From contig DAIERH010000002.1 of assembly GCA_027346925.1 (NCBI GenBank), forward strand, positions 1-58,362: a stretch of DNA of 58,362 bases. Reading direction: 5' to 3'. The position numbers and the translations under genes are program-made. Each line of letters starts with the position of its first letter. Positions within the stretch are counted from its first letter, which is position 1. The notes beneath the pieces were generated by a model that ran no database searches, was not told the origin of the DNA, and was given only the letters and a program-made list of their open reading frames with translations. Origin of the DNA: Geobacter sp. Lineage in GTDB: Bacteria > Desulfobacterota > Desulfuromonadia > Geobacterales > Pseudopelobacteraceae. This document shows positions 40,538 to 49,241 of the stretch, one piece after another.

Positions 40538-40768
40538 CTACTCTCCTTTCGATTGTGGGGCTTCCGCCCCTTGGTCGTTTGGGCTTGCGCTCTGCTTCAT
40601 TTGGCCTGTCATGTAGCCGGCCAGCGCAGACAGTGCGTTGCTGCCGATCACGACAAAAACGGTAATGACGGAGTCTACCTTGCCCATTGCTGCCAATATA
40701 CCACCCATCAGGACGCTAACCACGCCAAGAATGATGATACCCTTTACCGCAATTTCGTTTGTGTCCAT
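40538..40768 (-). CDS. Holin candidate
   Basis: 76 aa with two predicted transmembrane helices (IIILGVVSVLMGGILAAMG and VITVFVVIGSNALSALAGYM) and a hydrophilic charged tail, the form of a class II holin. Directly downstream of the endolysin gene. It should open the inner membrane to let the endolysin out. Confidence 0.7.
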   Translation of the reverse strand: MDTNEIAVKGIIILGVVSVLMGGILAAMGKVDSVITVFVVIGSNALSALAGYMTGQMKQSASPNDQGAEAPQSKGE

Positions 40769-40801
40769 GATTTGCGTGTTCCTCCTTATGGTTTTCTTAT
40801 C

Positions 40802-41359
40802 CTATACCGCAGACGAAAATGCTTTTTCGATACCCGCGGCGTACTTGGCGATGATTGCAGCGCAGTCAGTGCCATTGATGATCTTCCTTGCCGACACATA
40901 GTCACAGGCGTCATCATGGATGTACATGGACAACCTTGCCCCCGTGAAAGAGCCCCTGCGCATACCATGGCTCATGATCAGGTAAGCATCTTCTGGCACC
41001 ATGACCAATTCCGGGTGGCTGACAAAATCTTTCCCCAGTACTCGCCCCATGGCGGCGTAATTGTCTTTCCATGTCAACTGGACATAGCCCCGTCCGTAAT
41101 ATGCCTTACCTGTGCCGGGGTCAGGTACACCGTACTTGTGACCGGTCCCCTTGCCGTACTCCTCTATAGGTTGGAGGGTCTTACCCGTCTCGTGCCAGGC
41201 AGTGGCAAGCATATAAGCAGCATGACGAATGTCAGTGACATTGTCGTCCGCTTCCAACTGGTCAATCAGGAAATTGAGCCCGGACAACTGGTTCGTATTC
41301 AAGGTCCCGAACGGCCCTTGGAAGGCGAATAGGAATTTTTCTCTATCGATGGCTTGCAT
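40802..41359 (-). CDS. Endolysin, glycoside hydrolase family 19-like
   Basis: 185 aa. Helical fold with catalytic-region motif AYMLATAWHETGKTLQPIEE (Glu near 56 and 65), then KAYYGRGYVQLTWKDNYAA near 85-103, characteristic of GH19 chitinase-like phage lysozymes. It cleaves peptidoglycan sugar chains at the end of infection. No signal peptide, so export relies on the holin. The start overlaps the stop of the upstream gene. Confidence 0.9.
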   Translation of the reverse strand: MQAIDREKFLFAFQGPFGTLNTNQLSGLNFLIDQLEADDNVTDIRHAAYMLATAWHETGKTLQPIEEYGKGTGHKYGVPDPGTGKAYYGRGYVQLTWKDNYAAMGRVLGKDFVSHPELVMVPEDAYLIMSHGMRRGSFTGARLSMYIHDDACDYVSARKIINGTDCAAIIAKYAAGIEKAFSSAV

Positions 41360-41829
41360 CAGAATATCTCCGCCAGAGGGTTTGGGTCTTTTCCCGTTTC
41401 AGGTGGTGCCATCGCCGGGGATTCGGCCGGAACAGCGGTTTTCTTGCGCCCGGGGGAGGCAACCGGCTGCGGAGTATCAACTACCACTTGCGCCGCCTCA
41501 ACCCGCTTCTGCTCCATAGCAATCAGTTCTTCCTGCGTCATGGTCTTGCGGAGTTCACGCCAGGCTTCAAATTCGGCCTTCTCTGCCGCGTCCATATCGA
41601 CCTTGGCACCAGGCTTCGGCTCATACTTGCGGTAATACTGGGAGCACATACGATCCTTCAGCAGGTAGTCGCGGTGCTCCTGGGAGATGACTACACAGAC
41701 GCTCGCTTGCATGTCGCCGGTCAGTTCCGGCCGGGGCGCGAATACGTACTGTACTTTGCCAATGTGGAAAATCGTGGCGCCTTCTCTCTCGATCAGGCAT
41801 TCAACCATGTTGTCGAACACGCTACTCAT
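41359..41829 (-). CDS. Unknown 156-aa protein
   Basis: Begins MSSVFDNMVECLIEREGATI; beta-rich first third (VQYVFAPRPELTGDMQASVC), charged helices in the middle and a Pro-rich end. Coupled to the endolysin. Unknown; perhaps a minor head or regulatory protein. Confidence 0.65.
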   Translation of the reverse strand: MSSVFDNMVECLIEREGATIFHIGKVQYVFAPRPELTGDMQASVCVVISQEHRDYLLKDRMCSQYYRKYEPKPGAKVDMDAAEKAEFEAWRELRKTMTQEELIAMEQKRVEAAQVVVDTPQPVASPGRKKTAVPAESPAMAPPETGKDPNPLAEIF

Positions 41830-41858
41830 AACTCCTCCTGTCCTTTTGTGGTGAAGTC

Positions 41859-41882
41859 AGGGGGGGGGGACTGCCCCCCCCC
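41859..41882. repeat. Poly-G/poly-C hairpin
   Basis: About ten G, ACTG, then nine C, in the gap between 41829 and 41905. Forms a very stable hairpin and may stop or slow transcription on either strand; a T run follows only on the + strand side. Confidence 0.55.
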
Positions 41883-41904
41883 TCTTGGTTCTTTTTTCTG
41901 TCGG

Positions 41905-42345
41905 CTAGTCGCCGTACAAGAGCCACATGCTGATACTGCGTGCTCCACTGCCGGTTTTGGTCCAGGTACCCCTGACGTACTGGCAGTAGCTGTCAACGTT
42001 AAAAAGGGTGGAAGTGGTGGCGGAGACAGCGTTTGCTCCGACATCCTTACTGGTTACCCACGGGCCGGAGCTGGTCGGAGCGCACTGCAGCGTAGCCGTG
42101 CCGGGCAGGGATGCCAAGGTGTCGGTTCCATTCGTGGAATAGCCGACAAAGATGGCCGTTTTCTTGGTGTTACGGTCGACTTTTTGCGCGGCGCTGTACC
42201 GGGCTGTAGAACCCAGACCTGTGTACTGGCTGAAGACCTGCGTCATGTACGCACCGGAGGGATTGTTGATCCTCTCTGCCATGGCAATTGCTGCAACACC
42301 AAGGCAGAGGGTCATGACCGTGAAAAACAACAGGAACTTTCTCAT
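41905..42345 (-). CDS. Exported protein of the capsid region
   Basis: 146 aa with a signal peptide (MRKFLLFFTVMTLCLGVAAI, AMA cleavage) and a beta-rich mature part containing two Cys (ATLQCAPTSSG, DSYCQYVRG) that may form a disulphide. It lies between a decoration-like gene and the lysis genes. An exported protein in the middle of head genes is unusual. Confidence 0.7.
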   Translation of the reverse strand: MRKFLLFFTVMTLCLGVAAIAMAERINNPSGAYMTQVFSQYTGLGSTARYSAAQKVDRNTKKTAIFVGYSTNGTDTLASLPGTATLQCAPTSSGPWVTSKDVGANAVSATTSTLFNVDSYCQYVRGTWTKTGSGARSISMWLLYGD

Positions 42346-42376
42346 AATGGACTCTCCTTTGTCCTGACTATGGGGG

Positions 42377-42925
42377 TTAATCCCCGTTGGATGCGCGGTA
42401 ACTGAAGACCAGCGACAGAACGGCGTTGGCGTTAAGCCCCGCGGCGCCAGCAGCGATCTTGATGCCGATCCACCGCGGGTAGGCTACGGCCGGCAGGCGA
42501 AGCCCGTCGACGACCGATGCTCGGGCAACCCCACCGGCCTGGCCGACAGTGGATGCCGTGATCAGGTTAGTGCTGGCCACGATGTCGGTAAAGTCCTGCT
42601 TGAGGGCCGCAACGGTCATGGTCAGGCCGGCACCAGTATCGATGTCGTCCGCGCAGAGGATGCAGTCGACCGGTACGTGATACGCCGGCAGCGGCAGTGC
42701 CACGTAGATGTCATTGGTGGCAAGCGGATCAACGGCGGCGGTCAGGGTGATCTTGCTTTCGACGGTAACCGTCTGAGCATCATGCACCGCGGTAATGGCC
42801 GGATACGTCCCATCTGCGGGGACGTTGGTAGTAGCATCGCCGGCAGTCGGTGCCCCGGTGGCGGTGTTGCTGGTCGCCGGGGTGACTCCGGTTGCCTTGT
42901 CCATGTAACGAATGGTCTGTGCCAT
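42377..42925 (-). CDS. Capsid decoration/head-associated protein candidate
   Basis: 182 aa, beta-rich and Ala/Thr-rich (DAQTVTVESKITLTAAVDPL, AGLNANAVLSLVFSYRAS). It lies 49 nt downstream of the major capsid gene and has similar composition, so it is likely a head decoration or second head protein. CGGAGG precedes the ATG. Confidence 0.55.
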   Translation of the reverse strand: MAQTIRYMDKATGVTPATSNTATGAPTAGDATTNVPADGTYPAITAVHDAQTVTVESKITLTAAVDPLATNDIYVALPLPAYHVPVDCILCADDIDTGAGLTMTVAALKQDFTDIVASTNLITASTVGQAGGVARASVVDGLRLPAVAYPRWIGIKIAAGAAGLNANAVLSLVFSYRASNGD

Positions 42926-42974
42926 GTCTTTTCCTCCGAAAAAGGGGTTAGAGGGGCGTCACCGCCCCTCGTGA

Positions 42975-44078
42975 TTACGGTTTCTTCGCGGCAGTATCAA
43001 CCGCCATGACACCAAAGTCAAGGCCGTTGAAGGTAACCTTCTTGATCCCCATGATGACGTTGGTGTAGATGGCAATCTTATTGCCGGCGTCCTTTTCCTC
43101 TTCGCGCCAGCCGAAGCGAAGATCCTTGCCCGGGGAGCCGAAGGCGATGGTGGCAGCCTGGACACCGCAGAACAGTGCGCGGCTGGCGGAGACGTTGGAA
43201 CCGGCGCCGTAGTCGGTGAACCGGATCACATTCTGGTGCTTGTGCATGACAACATCGTTGTGGATACCGATGGCACCGGTGATGAATGCCGACTTGTTCC
43301 CCAGGGCGGTGGCCAGGGCTTTCTGGATTTCGGCCCAGCCGTTGGTGTCGGTCCCGTTACGGAGGTCGAACGACTGGTAGGGGTCCATGACGCAGAGGTA
43401 ACGCTTCTCGCCCTCCACCTCGGCCGGCTGGATCTGCGGGATACCCTGTGTACCACCGCCCATCATCTCAGCGTAGGCCACGCAACGATCGATGGCTGCC
43501 AGGCTCATCTTGTCAGTCGCGGCCAGGTTGGCCTTGGCCGTTGCCGTGCCACCGTAAACGATGTGCTGGCTGTCCGGAGAGGTGAAGCTGTTGTTGGCGT
43601 AGCCGGCGAATGCCGTGCTCTCGATGAACTCGGCGTTGGTCCCCCGGGAACCGGACAGGTACATGAAGAAGGTCTCGTCGAAGAGCCGAGCCCAGTAGTC
43701 GGTCTGCCTGGCCTTACCGATCTTCCGCAGGTCGTGCAGGGTCCGCTTGCGGGTCATACGTCCACCGCAGTCAACCCCGTGCCGCAACTGGTCGATGTAC
43801 ACCACGTCGGTGTAGAAGTTCAGTTGCTCCTCTTTGCCCTCGATCACATTGTCGCCCTGGGTTGGAGCGGCCTTGAGCTGCATCGACAGGTCGTAGGTGA
43901 TCTGCTCGCCGGAATCCGCTTCCAGGTCCGTGAGCCTCCAGATGGGCTTGGTGGGCACTTCGCCGGACCCCATGAACTTGTTGGTCCAGTACCCCTTCCG
44001 CCCGATGTCGACCGCCAGATTACCGGAGTAAATCTTGACGGCCATGGCGTTGTTCAAACCGATAATCGTCTGTGCCAT
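42975..44078 (-). CDS. Major capsid protein, N4-gp56-like
   Basis: 367 aa, the main shell protein. The N-terminal part (AVKIYSGNLAVDIGRKGYWT, KFMGSGEVPTKPIWRLTDLE, then GDNVIEGKEEQLNFYTD) is the pattern of the N4-gp56 family, HK97-like fold. Later segments QSFDLRNGTDTNGWAEIQKA and CGVQAATIAFGSPG also fit. It follows the scaffold and precedes a decoration-like gene, the usual order. GGGAGG precedes the ATG. Confidence 0.88.
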   Translation of the reverse strand: MAQTIIGLNNAMAVKIYSGNLAVDIGRKGYWTNKFMGSGEVPTKPIWRLTDLEADSGEQITYDLSMQLKAAPTQGDNVIEGKEEQLNFYTDVVYIDQLRHGVDCGGRMTRKRTLHDLRKIGKARQTDYWARLFDETFFMYLSGSRGTNAEFIESTAFAGYANNSFTSPDSQHIVYGGTATAKANLAATDKMSLAAIDRCVAYAEMMGGGTQGIPQIQPAEVEGEKRYLCVMDPYQSFDLRNGTDTNGWAEIQKALATALGNKSAFITGAIGIHNDVVMHKHQNVIRFTDYGAGSNVSASRALFCGVQAATIAFGSPGKDLRFGWREEEKDAGNKIAIYTNVIMGIKKVTFNGLDFGVMAVDTAAKKP

Positions 44079-44141
44079 GTGCTGCCTCCCTTGTGGTTTA
44101 CCGGCGGTCGTCGGCCGATGGATTTTGCGGCAGTGCCGCGC

Positions 44142-44609
44142 TTATGCAGGTAGATACCCTGTCTCGAATGCTTTGGCTGGGCTGTAGCTCTGGTAGCCGT
44201 CGTCGTAGACCACGAACCATCCACCCTCTTCCGGGTTGTGATTGGCCAGCCATGAGTCATCTACGGTGACGCTTTGGCCGATAAGCCCGAAATGGAGCGT
44301 GGCCGTGGCGCACTTGACGATGCTGTCATCCTGGTTGTGTAGGTCTATCTTCGTGATCTTGGCTGCCTGTACCATCTTGTGACACCGGTACACCGGCAGT
44401 GTGCATCCTTCAGCCATGTCCGCCTCCTCAAATTTGGTCAGCTTCATGTGCCGGATAGGTATGGACGGGTCGGCTCGGATCACCATGATATTGGCCGGCC
44501 TCGCACGCCTCACCATGACGATAGATATTCGTCTTGTGGCGTGACTGGCGATATGCGACAGGTCAAATACCAGCTCGTCACCGTCGTTGATGATCTTGGT
44601 CAGGGACAT
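44142..44609 (-). CDS. Unknown 155-aa protein between scaffold and capsid
   Basis: Begins MSLTKIINDGDELVFDLSHI, beta-rich (RRISIVMVRRARPANIMVIR), ending SYSPAKAFETGYLPA. Placement between scaffold and capsid genes suggests a head-related role; no family recognised. Confidence 0.65.
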   Translation of the reverse strand: MSLTKIINDGDELVFDLSHIASHATRRISIVMVRRARPANIMVIRADPSIPIRHMKLTKFEEADMAEGCTLPVYRCHKMVQAAKITKIDLHNQDDSIVKCATATLHFGLIGQSVTVDDSWLANHNPEEGGWFVVYDDGYQSYSPAKAFETGYLPA

Positions 44610-44612
44610 GGG

Positions 44613-45665
44613 CTACATCCTCGCCAACATGGCTTCCCGCTGTGCCGGGCTCATCTGTTCAAGCGCCTTCTCGAACTTTTCCCCGGACAGGCGGGTGATG
44701 GCTGAGAAGGGGTTGCCGACCTGCTCGGCTTCGGCCACGGGAACGTTGGAGAGCGTCTGCACTGTGCGGGTGGCAGCGGCCGGTTTTGTCTCAGCGGCGG
44801 CTGGTTTCGTTGCGGCCGGGGCAGTAGCCACCGCCGGTTTTGCAGTCGCGCCGGGCAGCGGCAGCCCGAATGCCTGCCGCACCAGTTTGTCAGCCTCCAG
44901 AAGGATCTGCATACCAGACTTGGCTGCGTTGGCAGGGATGGAGTTCAGCCGCTCTACCTGCTTCGAGAGGGCGCCAAACATGGCATCCGCCCGAATGGAA
45001 AAGGTCTTGCCATCGGCTTCCAACTCCCGGTAGTCGGGCCGAGCAGCCACGAACGCCGCCTGCTCCTTCTGCCAAGTGAGGTCGTCCTTGGCGATGTCCC
45101 GCTGCTGGATCTGGTAGTGCATGACCTCCCGATTGAGCTTGTTGGTCTCGGCCCGGTAGGCGCTGGCTTCAATGTCGCCGTCGGTGAACTGCTGCTCCAG
45201 CGCGTCGAACTTGGCTTGAATCTCGGCCGGCACCTCGTCGGACAGCGGGATCTCAGAGTCGGAAATCCTGGGCCGGAACGAAAGTAATTCGTCGTCGGTA
45301 GGCAGTGTGCCGGTCTCGATCGGGGCGGACTCCACCTCAGCGGCAGCCTCGGCCACAGGTTCAACCTCCGGCGCGGAATCCTCTTCCACCTCGGCAGGCT
45401 TCGGCTCCTCGCCGGCGATGGCCGCCAGGGTGTCCTCATCGAAATCCATCGATTCTTCCTCGTACTCGGTGCCATCCCCAAGCACTTGGTGCGCACCTTC
45501 GCCCTCGTCGGTCTCCACTAGGGCTTCACGCTCGAAATCGGACAGACCTTCCCACTCGTCTTCTGAGACATGGGTGGGGCGTTCGGGGACGGAAGCAACA
45601 CCGCCACCGCCTGCCTCTGCTGTGTCTCTCAAAATCATCGGTCTCATACCAAAAACCAGTTTCAT
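44613..45665 (-). CDS. Scaffolding protein
   Basis: 350 aa, acidic N-terminal half (EGEGAHQVLGDGTEYEEESM), middle helices with VMHYQIQQRDIAKDDLTWQK, an Ala/Pro-rich linker and a basic helical C-terminal end (SGEKFEKALEQMSPAQREAM). Charge, length and position directly upstream of the capsid genes identify it as the procapsid scaffold. AGGAGG precedes the ATG. Confidence 0.78.
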   Translation of the reverse strand: MKLVFGMRPMILRDTAEAGGGGVASVPERPTHVSEDEWEGLSDFEREALVETDEGEGAHQVLGDGTEYEEESMDFDEDTLAAIAGEEPKPAEVEEDSAPEVEPVAEAAAEVESAPIETGTLPTDDELLSFRPRISDSEIPLSDEVPAEIQAKFDALEQQFTDGDIEASAYRAETNKLNREVMHYQIQQRDIAKDDLTWQKEQAAFVAARPDYRELEADGKTFSIRADAMFGALSKQVERLNSIPANAAKSGMQILLEADKLVRQAFGLPLPGATAKPAVATAPAATKPAAAETKPAAATRTVQTLSNVPVAEAEQVGNPFSAITRLSGEKFEKALEQMSPAQREAMLARM

Positions 45666-45686
45666 GTGCTCCTCCTTGACTCGTGG

Positions 45687-45938
45687 TTACTCCGCAGCCA
45701 GACCCATATCGATCATAGCTTGCGCTTCTTCCTTTTTGCGCTTCGACTCCTCTATCTTGCATGCGGCCATCTTCTGGCACTTCTTCATCCGCTCGGGGTC
45801 TTTCTTGACTGCCTCGGCCCGGCACAGGGCGTCCAAGTCGCGCTCGATCTCCCACCGCTCGTCACTGTAGGGCATATCAGCTATGGTAGCCGTTGGCTTC
45901 CGCGCCCTCTTCCGTTTCCTCTCGCCCACTATCGCCAT
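45687..45938 (-). CDS. Small highly charged protein
   Basis: 83 aa: basic start (GERKRKRARKPTATIADM), then helical, charged part with two Cys (CRAEAVKKDPERMKKCQKMA). Lies between portal and scaffold genes; unknown. Confidence 0.65.
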   Translation of the reverse strand: MAIVGERKRKRARKPTATIADMPYSDERWEIERDLDALCRAEAVKKDPERMKKCQKMAACKIEESKRKKEEAQAMIDMGLAAE

Positions 45939-45942
45939 GTCC

Positions 45943-48126
45943 CTACCCTCCGATCTGTTGTGCCTGTTCGATTATCGTGTCAGCCCCGTCGACGATCTGA
46001 GGGGCAACGTGGATCATGCCGGCGGTCTCCATGGCCTTCATGAACATGTCAACCTTCTTGACCATGGCGGAGACGCTATCCATGGCAGCCTTGCTCTGTT
46101 TGCCGGCTGCGTCGGCCTCCTTGGTGGCGATCTCCGCCTCCTTCAGTCGCATCTCCAGTTGCAGCATCTGCTCTTTGATGGCCTGTTCCTGCTGCTGTTG
46201 CGCCATCTTGGCCTGTTGCTCCTGTTGCTTCTTGGCCTGCTCATCAGGCGTCATACCCTCATCCGGGCCTTCCTGTCCGTTGATCTTTCGAATCCTGGCG
46301 ACCATCTCGTCTTTGCCCGGTAGCTCGTCCATCATGTCGACAACCATGTCAAGCAGCGCCAGGGCAACATTGCCCATACCGGCGCCGGCCAGCGACTGCA
46401 CCAGTGTGTTGAGCGTATCGAACATCGCCAGGCGGATAGTCTCCCTGAAATCCTGTTTACTGACGATAAAATCAGACTTCCACCGCAGGATGGAGTTGGT
46501 GAACCCCTCGGGGGCATTCATGTCGTTCAACTTGACGAACTCATCCTTGCGCTCGTCTCCGGTGACGCGGATCTCTTTTTCCTGGTCCCAGTACTGTTCC
46601 ATGAGGGCCAGGATGCACTCCCCTTGCTGCTGGAACGAGTGGTAGTAGTTGTCGAACACAATGCCGCTGGTGGTGTGCCCCTGGAGCTGTCGGGCCTCGA
46701 TGGCTTTGCCGGACGTGGCGTTGGTCCTCTTGCCCAGATTTTCGTCGGTGACGCCGGCAATGTCCTGGATGAACTTGGCGTCATCCTGTGCCAGTTGGAT
46801 ATGGGCGGCGGCCAAGGGCTGCTCGTTGATGAAATGAATCTTGCCAGATGTGAGCGCCCCGGCGTTGGCCTCAGCTAGGGTATCTGGTCTGTCCATCTCG
46901 GCCCGGAATGCTGCCGGGTCGTCGATGGCGCCCTTCTCATAGGCCACCTTGTGCATTGCCAGGATGCTCAACGACTTCGACCGGCGTTTGTTCAGGTCGG
47001 ACTGCGGGTCACGGATGTCCCGGATGATGCCGTAGGGCATACCGTCCCGTCTGCGCCGATAGCAGAAGATCGGGAAGAAGGGGAACGACTCGTGGTCGTA
47101 GGGAGTCAGCGAGTCATGCAGGAACGTGGCACCGGCCCACATGGCAACGCGGGTGGTCATTTTCACGGTGTCGTACAGGGTGGCGTACTTCCCGCGGACC
47201 AGGTACTCGTGTTCCTCTTCGCCCGGGCGGAAAATGACGTTGTGCCGGGTGCCGTAGGGCGTCTGGTCATCCCGGATCTGCATCAACTTGACCCGGGCAG
47301 GCGTCCGATACCACATTTCGCACAGCTTGACCCGCTCGCGGAGACCGTCATAGGCGCCGCCGAGCAGCGCGTCCACGTCGGTCTCGATGTCGAACTCGCT
47401 GGCATTGTCGCTCATGATTGGATCTTCAGGCAGATACGGATAGAGCGAGTTGACGCCAGATGACAGAAGCTCCAGCGCGTCGGCCCGGGCTGGGAACATG
47501 TTCTGCGCCACGTCCAGGTCGGTCCACTTCTCCCGCAACACGTAGCGCCATGCGTTGATATCGTCACCGCCCAGGTGGTCGAACCACATGTAGCGCCAGT
47601 TCTCCTTGCGGTAGTAGATCGGTTCATCGCCGGGGTGTGCACCTATCTCGATCCAGCCGAGTCCGGCCCGGACGGCATCGGCGAACGCCTCAGACCGGAT
47701 ATACTCCCCATAGCTGAGATCCTGCACGTACTTGATGCCCTTGGTCTTGGTTTTGGCGTCCTGAATGTCGGTTTTGCGCCGGGGCTTGACGGAGAAGTCA
47801 ATCCGTGACTTGCGCTCAGTGCCCAGAATCCAGTTGACGGTGTTCTTCGTGAGGTTGAAAACGAGGGGATCTTGACCGCGCCCGGTCAGGATGTTGATGT
47901 CGTCGGCTTCCAGTTGGATACCATCATAGAAATCCTCATCGATGGCCATCTGCTCTCGGTTCTCAGCCTGTGCCACCCGCGCCTGCCGGCGGTAGCGCAT
48001 CAGCTCCCGCAGACGGTCCTGCATCGCATCAGAATCCAGGGGGTGCTGGCCGTCAGAGTCGACCTTACCCGCCCGGGCTTCGATAGGAACTGCTGTTGGT
48101 CTGTCGGGTGCTGTGCTCTTGTTCAT
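45943..48126 (-). CDS. Portal protein
   Basis: 727 aa from ATG 48126. Typical portal patterns: LFNLTKNTVNWILGTERKSR-type N-terminal part, AFADAVRAGLGWIEIG near 130, GIIRDIRDPQSDLNKRRSKS near 365, ENLGKRTNATSGKAIEARQL near 460, and a Gln-rich coiled-coil barrel near the C terminus. It forms the dodecameric DNA gate. An in-frame extension to 48156 overlaps a terminator stem and has no ribosome binding site. Long C-terminal part fits P22-like portals. Confidence 0.9.
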   Translation of the reverse strand: MNKSTAPDRPTAVPIEARAGKVDSDGQHPLDSDAMQDRLRELMRYRRQARVAQAENREQMAIDEDFYDGIQLEADDINILTGRGQDPLVFNLTKNTVNWILGTERKSRIDFSVKPRRKTDIQDAKTKTKGIKYVQDLSYGEYIRSEAFADAVRAGLGWIEIGAHPGDEPIYYRKENWRYMWFDHLGGDDINAWRYVLREKWTDLDVAQNMFPARADALELLSSGVNSLYPYLPEDPIMSDNASEFDIETDVDALLGGAYDGLRERVKLCEMWYRTPARVKLMQIRDDQTPYGTRHNVIFRPGEEEHEYLVRGKYATLYDTVKMTTRVAMWAGATFLHDSLTPYDHESFPFFPIFCYRRRRDGMPYGIIRDIRDPQSDLNKRRSKSLSILAMHKVAYEKGAIDDPAAFRAEMDRPDTLAEANAGALTSGKIHFINEQPLAAAHIQLAQDDAKFIQDIAGVTDENLGKRTNATSGKAIEARQLQGHTTSGIVFDNYYHSFQQQGECILALMEQYWDQEKEIRVTGDERKDEFVKLNDMNAPEGFTNSILRWKSDFIVSKQDFRETIRLAMFDTLNTLVQSLAGAGMGNVALALLDMVVDMMDELPGKDEMVARIRKINGQEGPDEGMTPDEQAKKQQEQQAKMAQQQQEQAIKEQMLQLEMRLKEAEIATKEADAAGKQSKAAMDSVSAMVKKVDMFMKAMETAGMIHVAPQIVDGADTIIEQAQQIGG

Positions 48127-48137
48127 GGGTACCTGGA

Positions 48138-48197
48138 AAAAAGAAAGGGCCACCATAGCTTAACCGGTTGTGTCCGGTGCTTGCTTTGGTGGCCCTT
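48138..48197 (-). terminator. Rho-independent terminator between packaging and portal genes
   Basis: On the - strand, AAGGGCCACCA and TGGTGGCCCTT form a perfect 11-bp stem (48197-48187 with 48155-48145) around a 31-nt loop containing CCGG...CCGG; TCTTTTTT follows. The portal start lies only 12 nt past the T run. Confidence 0.85.
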
Positions 48198-48253
48198 CGT
48201 CGCTCCTCACCTTGTTGGCTGAGGTGAGTCTGGAATCCGTGGGTTGTGGGTGA

Positions 48254-48406
48254 CTACACTCTCTCGGTGAAACCTATCTCTGCGTTGGTCATGCCACCCT
48301 GGTTCAGGTTGATGGTCAGGACTACTTGACCAGTGGCATTCGTGGGGATCTTGCCTGCCCTCACCAACATATCGATGATCGTTCTCAGTATGCCCTTGGC
48401 TGTCAT
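48254..48406 (-). CDS. Small 50-aa protein
   Basis: Start ATG 48406 with GGAGGAG 5 nt upstream; reads MTAKGILRTIIDMLVRAGKI and continues with VVLTINLNQGGMTNAEIGF. No family recognised. It precedes the terminator, so it is the last gene of the packaging transcript. Confidence 0.65.
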   Translation of the reverse strand: MTAKGILRTIIDMLVRAGKIPTNATGQVVLTINLNQGGMTNAEIGFTERV

Positions 48407-48449
48407 TTACTCCTCCTTAGCATTTATACAGAAAGCATGTCAACAAAAA

Positions 48450-49040
48450 TTATGAGCCACTGTCGAAAACATCCTGCGCCTGGTCGGTCTCTGTCATCTC
48501 GGCCGGGACGTGATACGTTTTGCCGTCGATCCGGATAATGGCCTCGCCGATCTCCCGCTTATTCTCCGCCTCGGCCGGCTTCATGGCCTTCAGGTCGTCC
48601 AGACCATCCTGGATAAACAGCATCAACTGCACCAGAGCCTGAGAGGAGACGGTGATGTCGAGTAACTGACACGCCTTGAACAGGGAAAACCCGGTGCAGA
48701 GCAGCACTCCACTTCCGGCACTCAGCGACTCGGCAAACACGATGGCCGCGGCGTCCTCATTGGCCTGCTGCAGCGCATGGCCGATGGACAGCTTCCGTCG
48801 CCAGTAGATCTTGGTTGCCAGTTCATCGAACTGCTTCCGGTCCCACTCCATCACGTCCTTGTTGGCCTTGGGCTCCATGTACTTCCACATGGCCGAGAGT
48901 GGCACCATGAAGGAACGCCCAGGTCGGTCGTCACGGATCAGGACCATTGCCGGTTCGTAATCCTCGTGCCCTTCACCGGTCAGGGTCTTGACGTGGTGGA
49001 ACTCTTTCCGGAGTCCACCGAGTGCATTAAGGTGTGCCAT
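48450..49040 (-). CDS. Unknown 196-aa protein of the packaging region
   Basis: Begins MAHLNALGGLRKEFHHVKTL; contains AMVLIRDDRPGRSFMVPLSA and long helices (KQFDELATKIYWRRKLSIGH). A hydrophobic stretch ACQLLDITVSSQALVQLMLF is not long enough for a safe membrane call. Unknown function. Confidence 0.7.
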   Translation of the reverse strand: MAHLNALGGLRKEFHHVKTLTGEGHEDYEPAMVLIRDDRPGRSFMVPLSAMWKYMEPKANKDVMEWDRKQFDELATKIYWRRKLSIGHALQQANEDAAAIVFAESLSAGSGVLLCTGFSLFKACQLLDITVSSQALVQLMLFIQDGLDDLKAMKPAEAENKREIGEAIIRIDGKTYHVPAEMTETDQAQDVFDSGS

Positions 49041-49052
49041 CTGTCCCTCCTC

Positions 49053-49241
49053 CTATGTCGCCAGCATCATCTTGAGCACCCGGTTGAACTCGTCAATCCT
49101 GCGGGCAAACCGTGCTCTGCTGGCCGTAAAAATAAACCGTTCCCTCGCTCCTGGCAACTGGTTTTTGCCCATGTCGCGGTAATACCGCTTCGGGAGCTTA
49201 TGGTGTCGGTACCAGTCGGCGTAGATTATCTTGATCGCCAT
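49053..49241 (-). CDS. Small basic protein overlapping terminase
   Basis: 62 aa, very basic (YRHHKLPKRYYRDMGKN, RARFARRIDEFNRVLKMML), overlapping the terL 3' end by 16 nt. Could bind DNA or help terminase; no family recognised. Confidence 0.55.
   Translation of the reverse strand: MAIKIIYADWYRHHKLPKRYYRDMGKNQLPGARERFIFTASRARFARRIDEFNRVLKMMLAT

Noticed and set aside
43236-44153. 305-codon + strand frame opposite the major capsid gene
   Set aside because: Val/Gly/His-rich antisense shadow with no motif; runs against the late operon.
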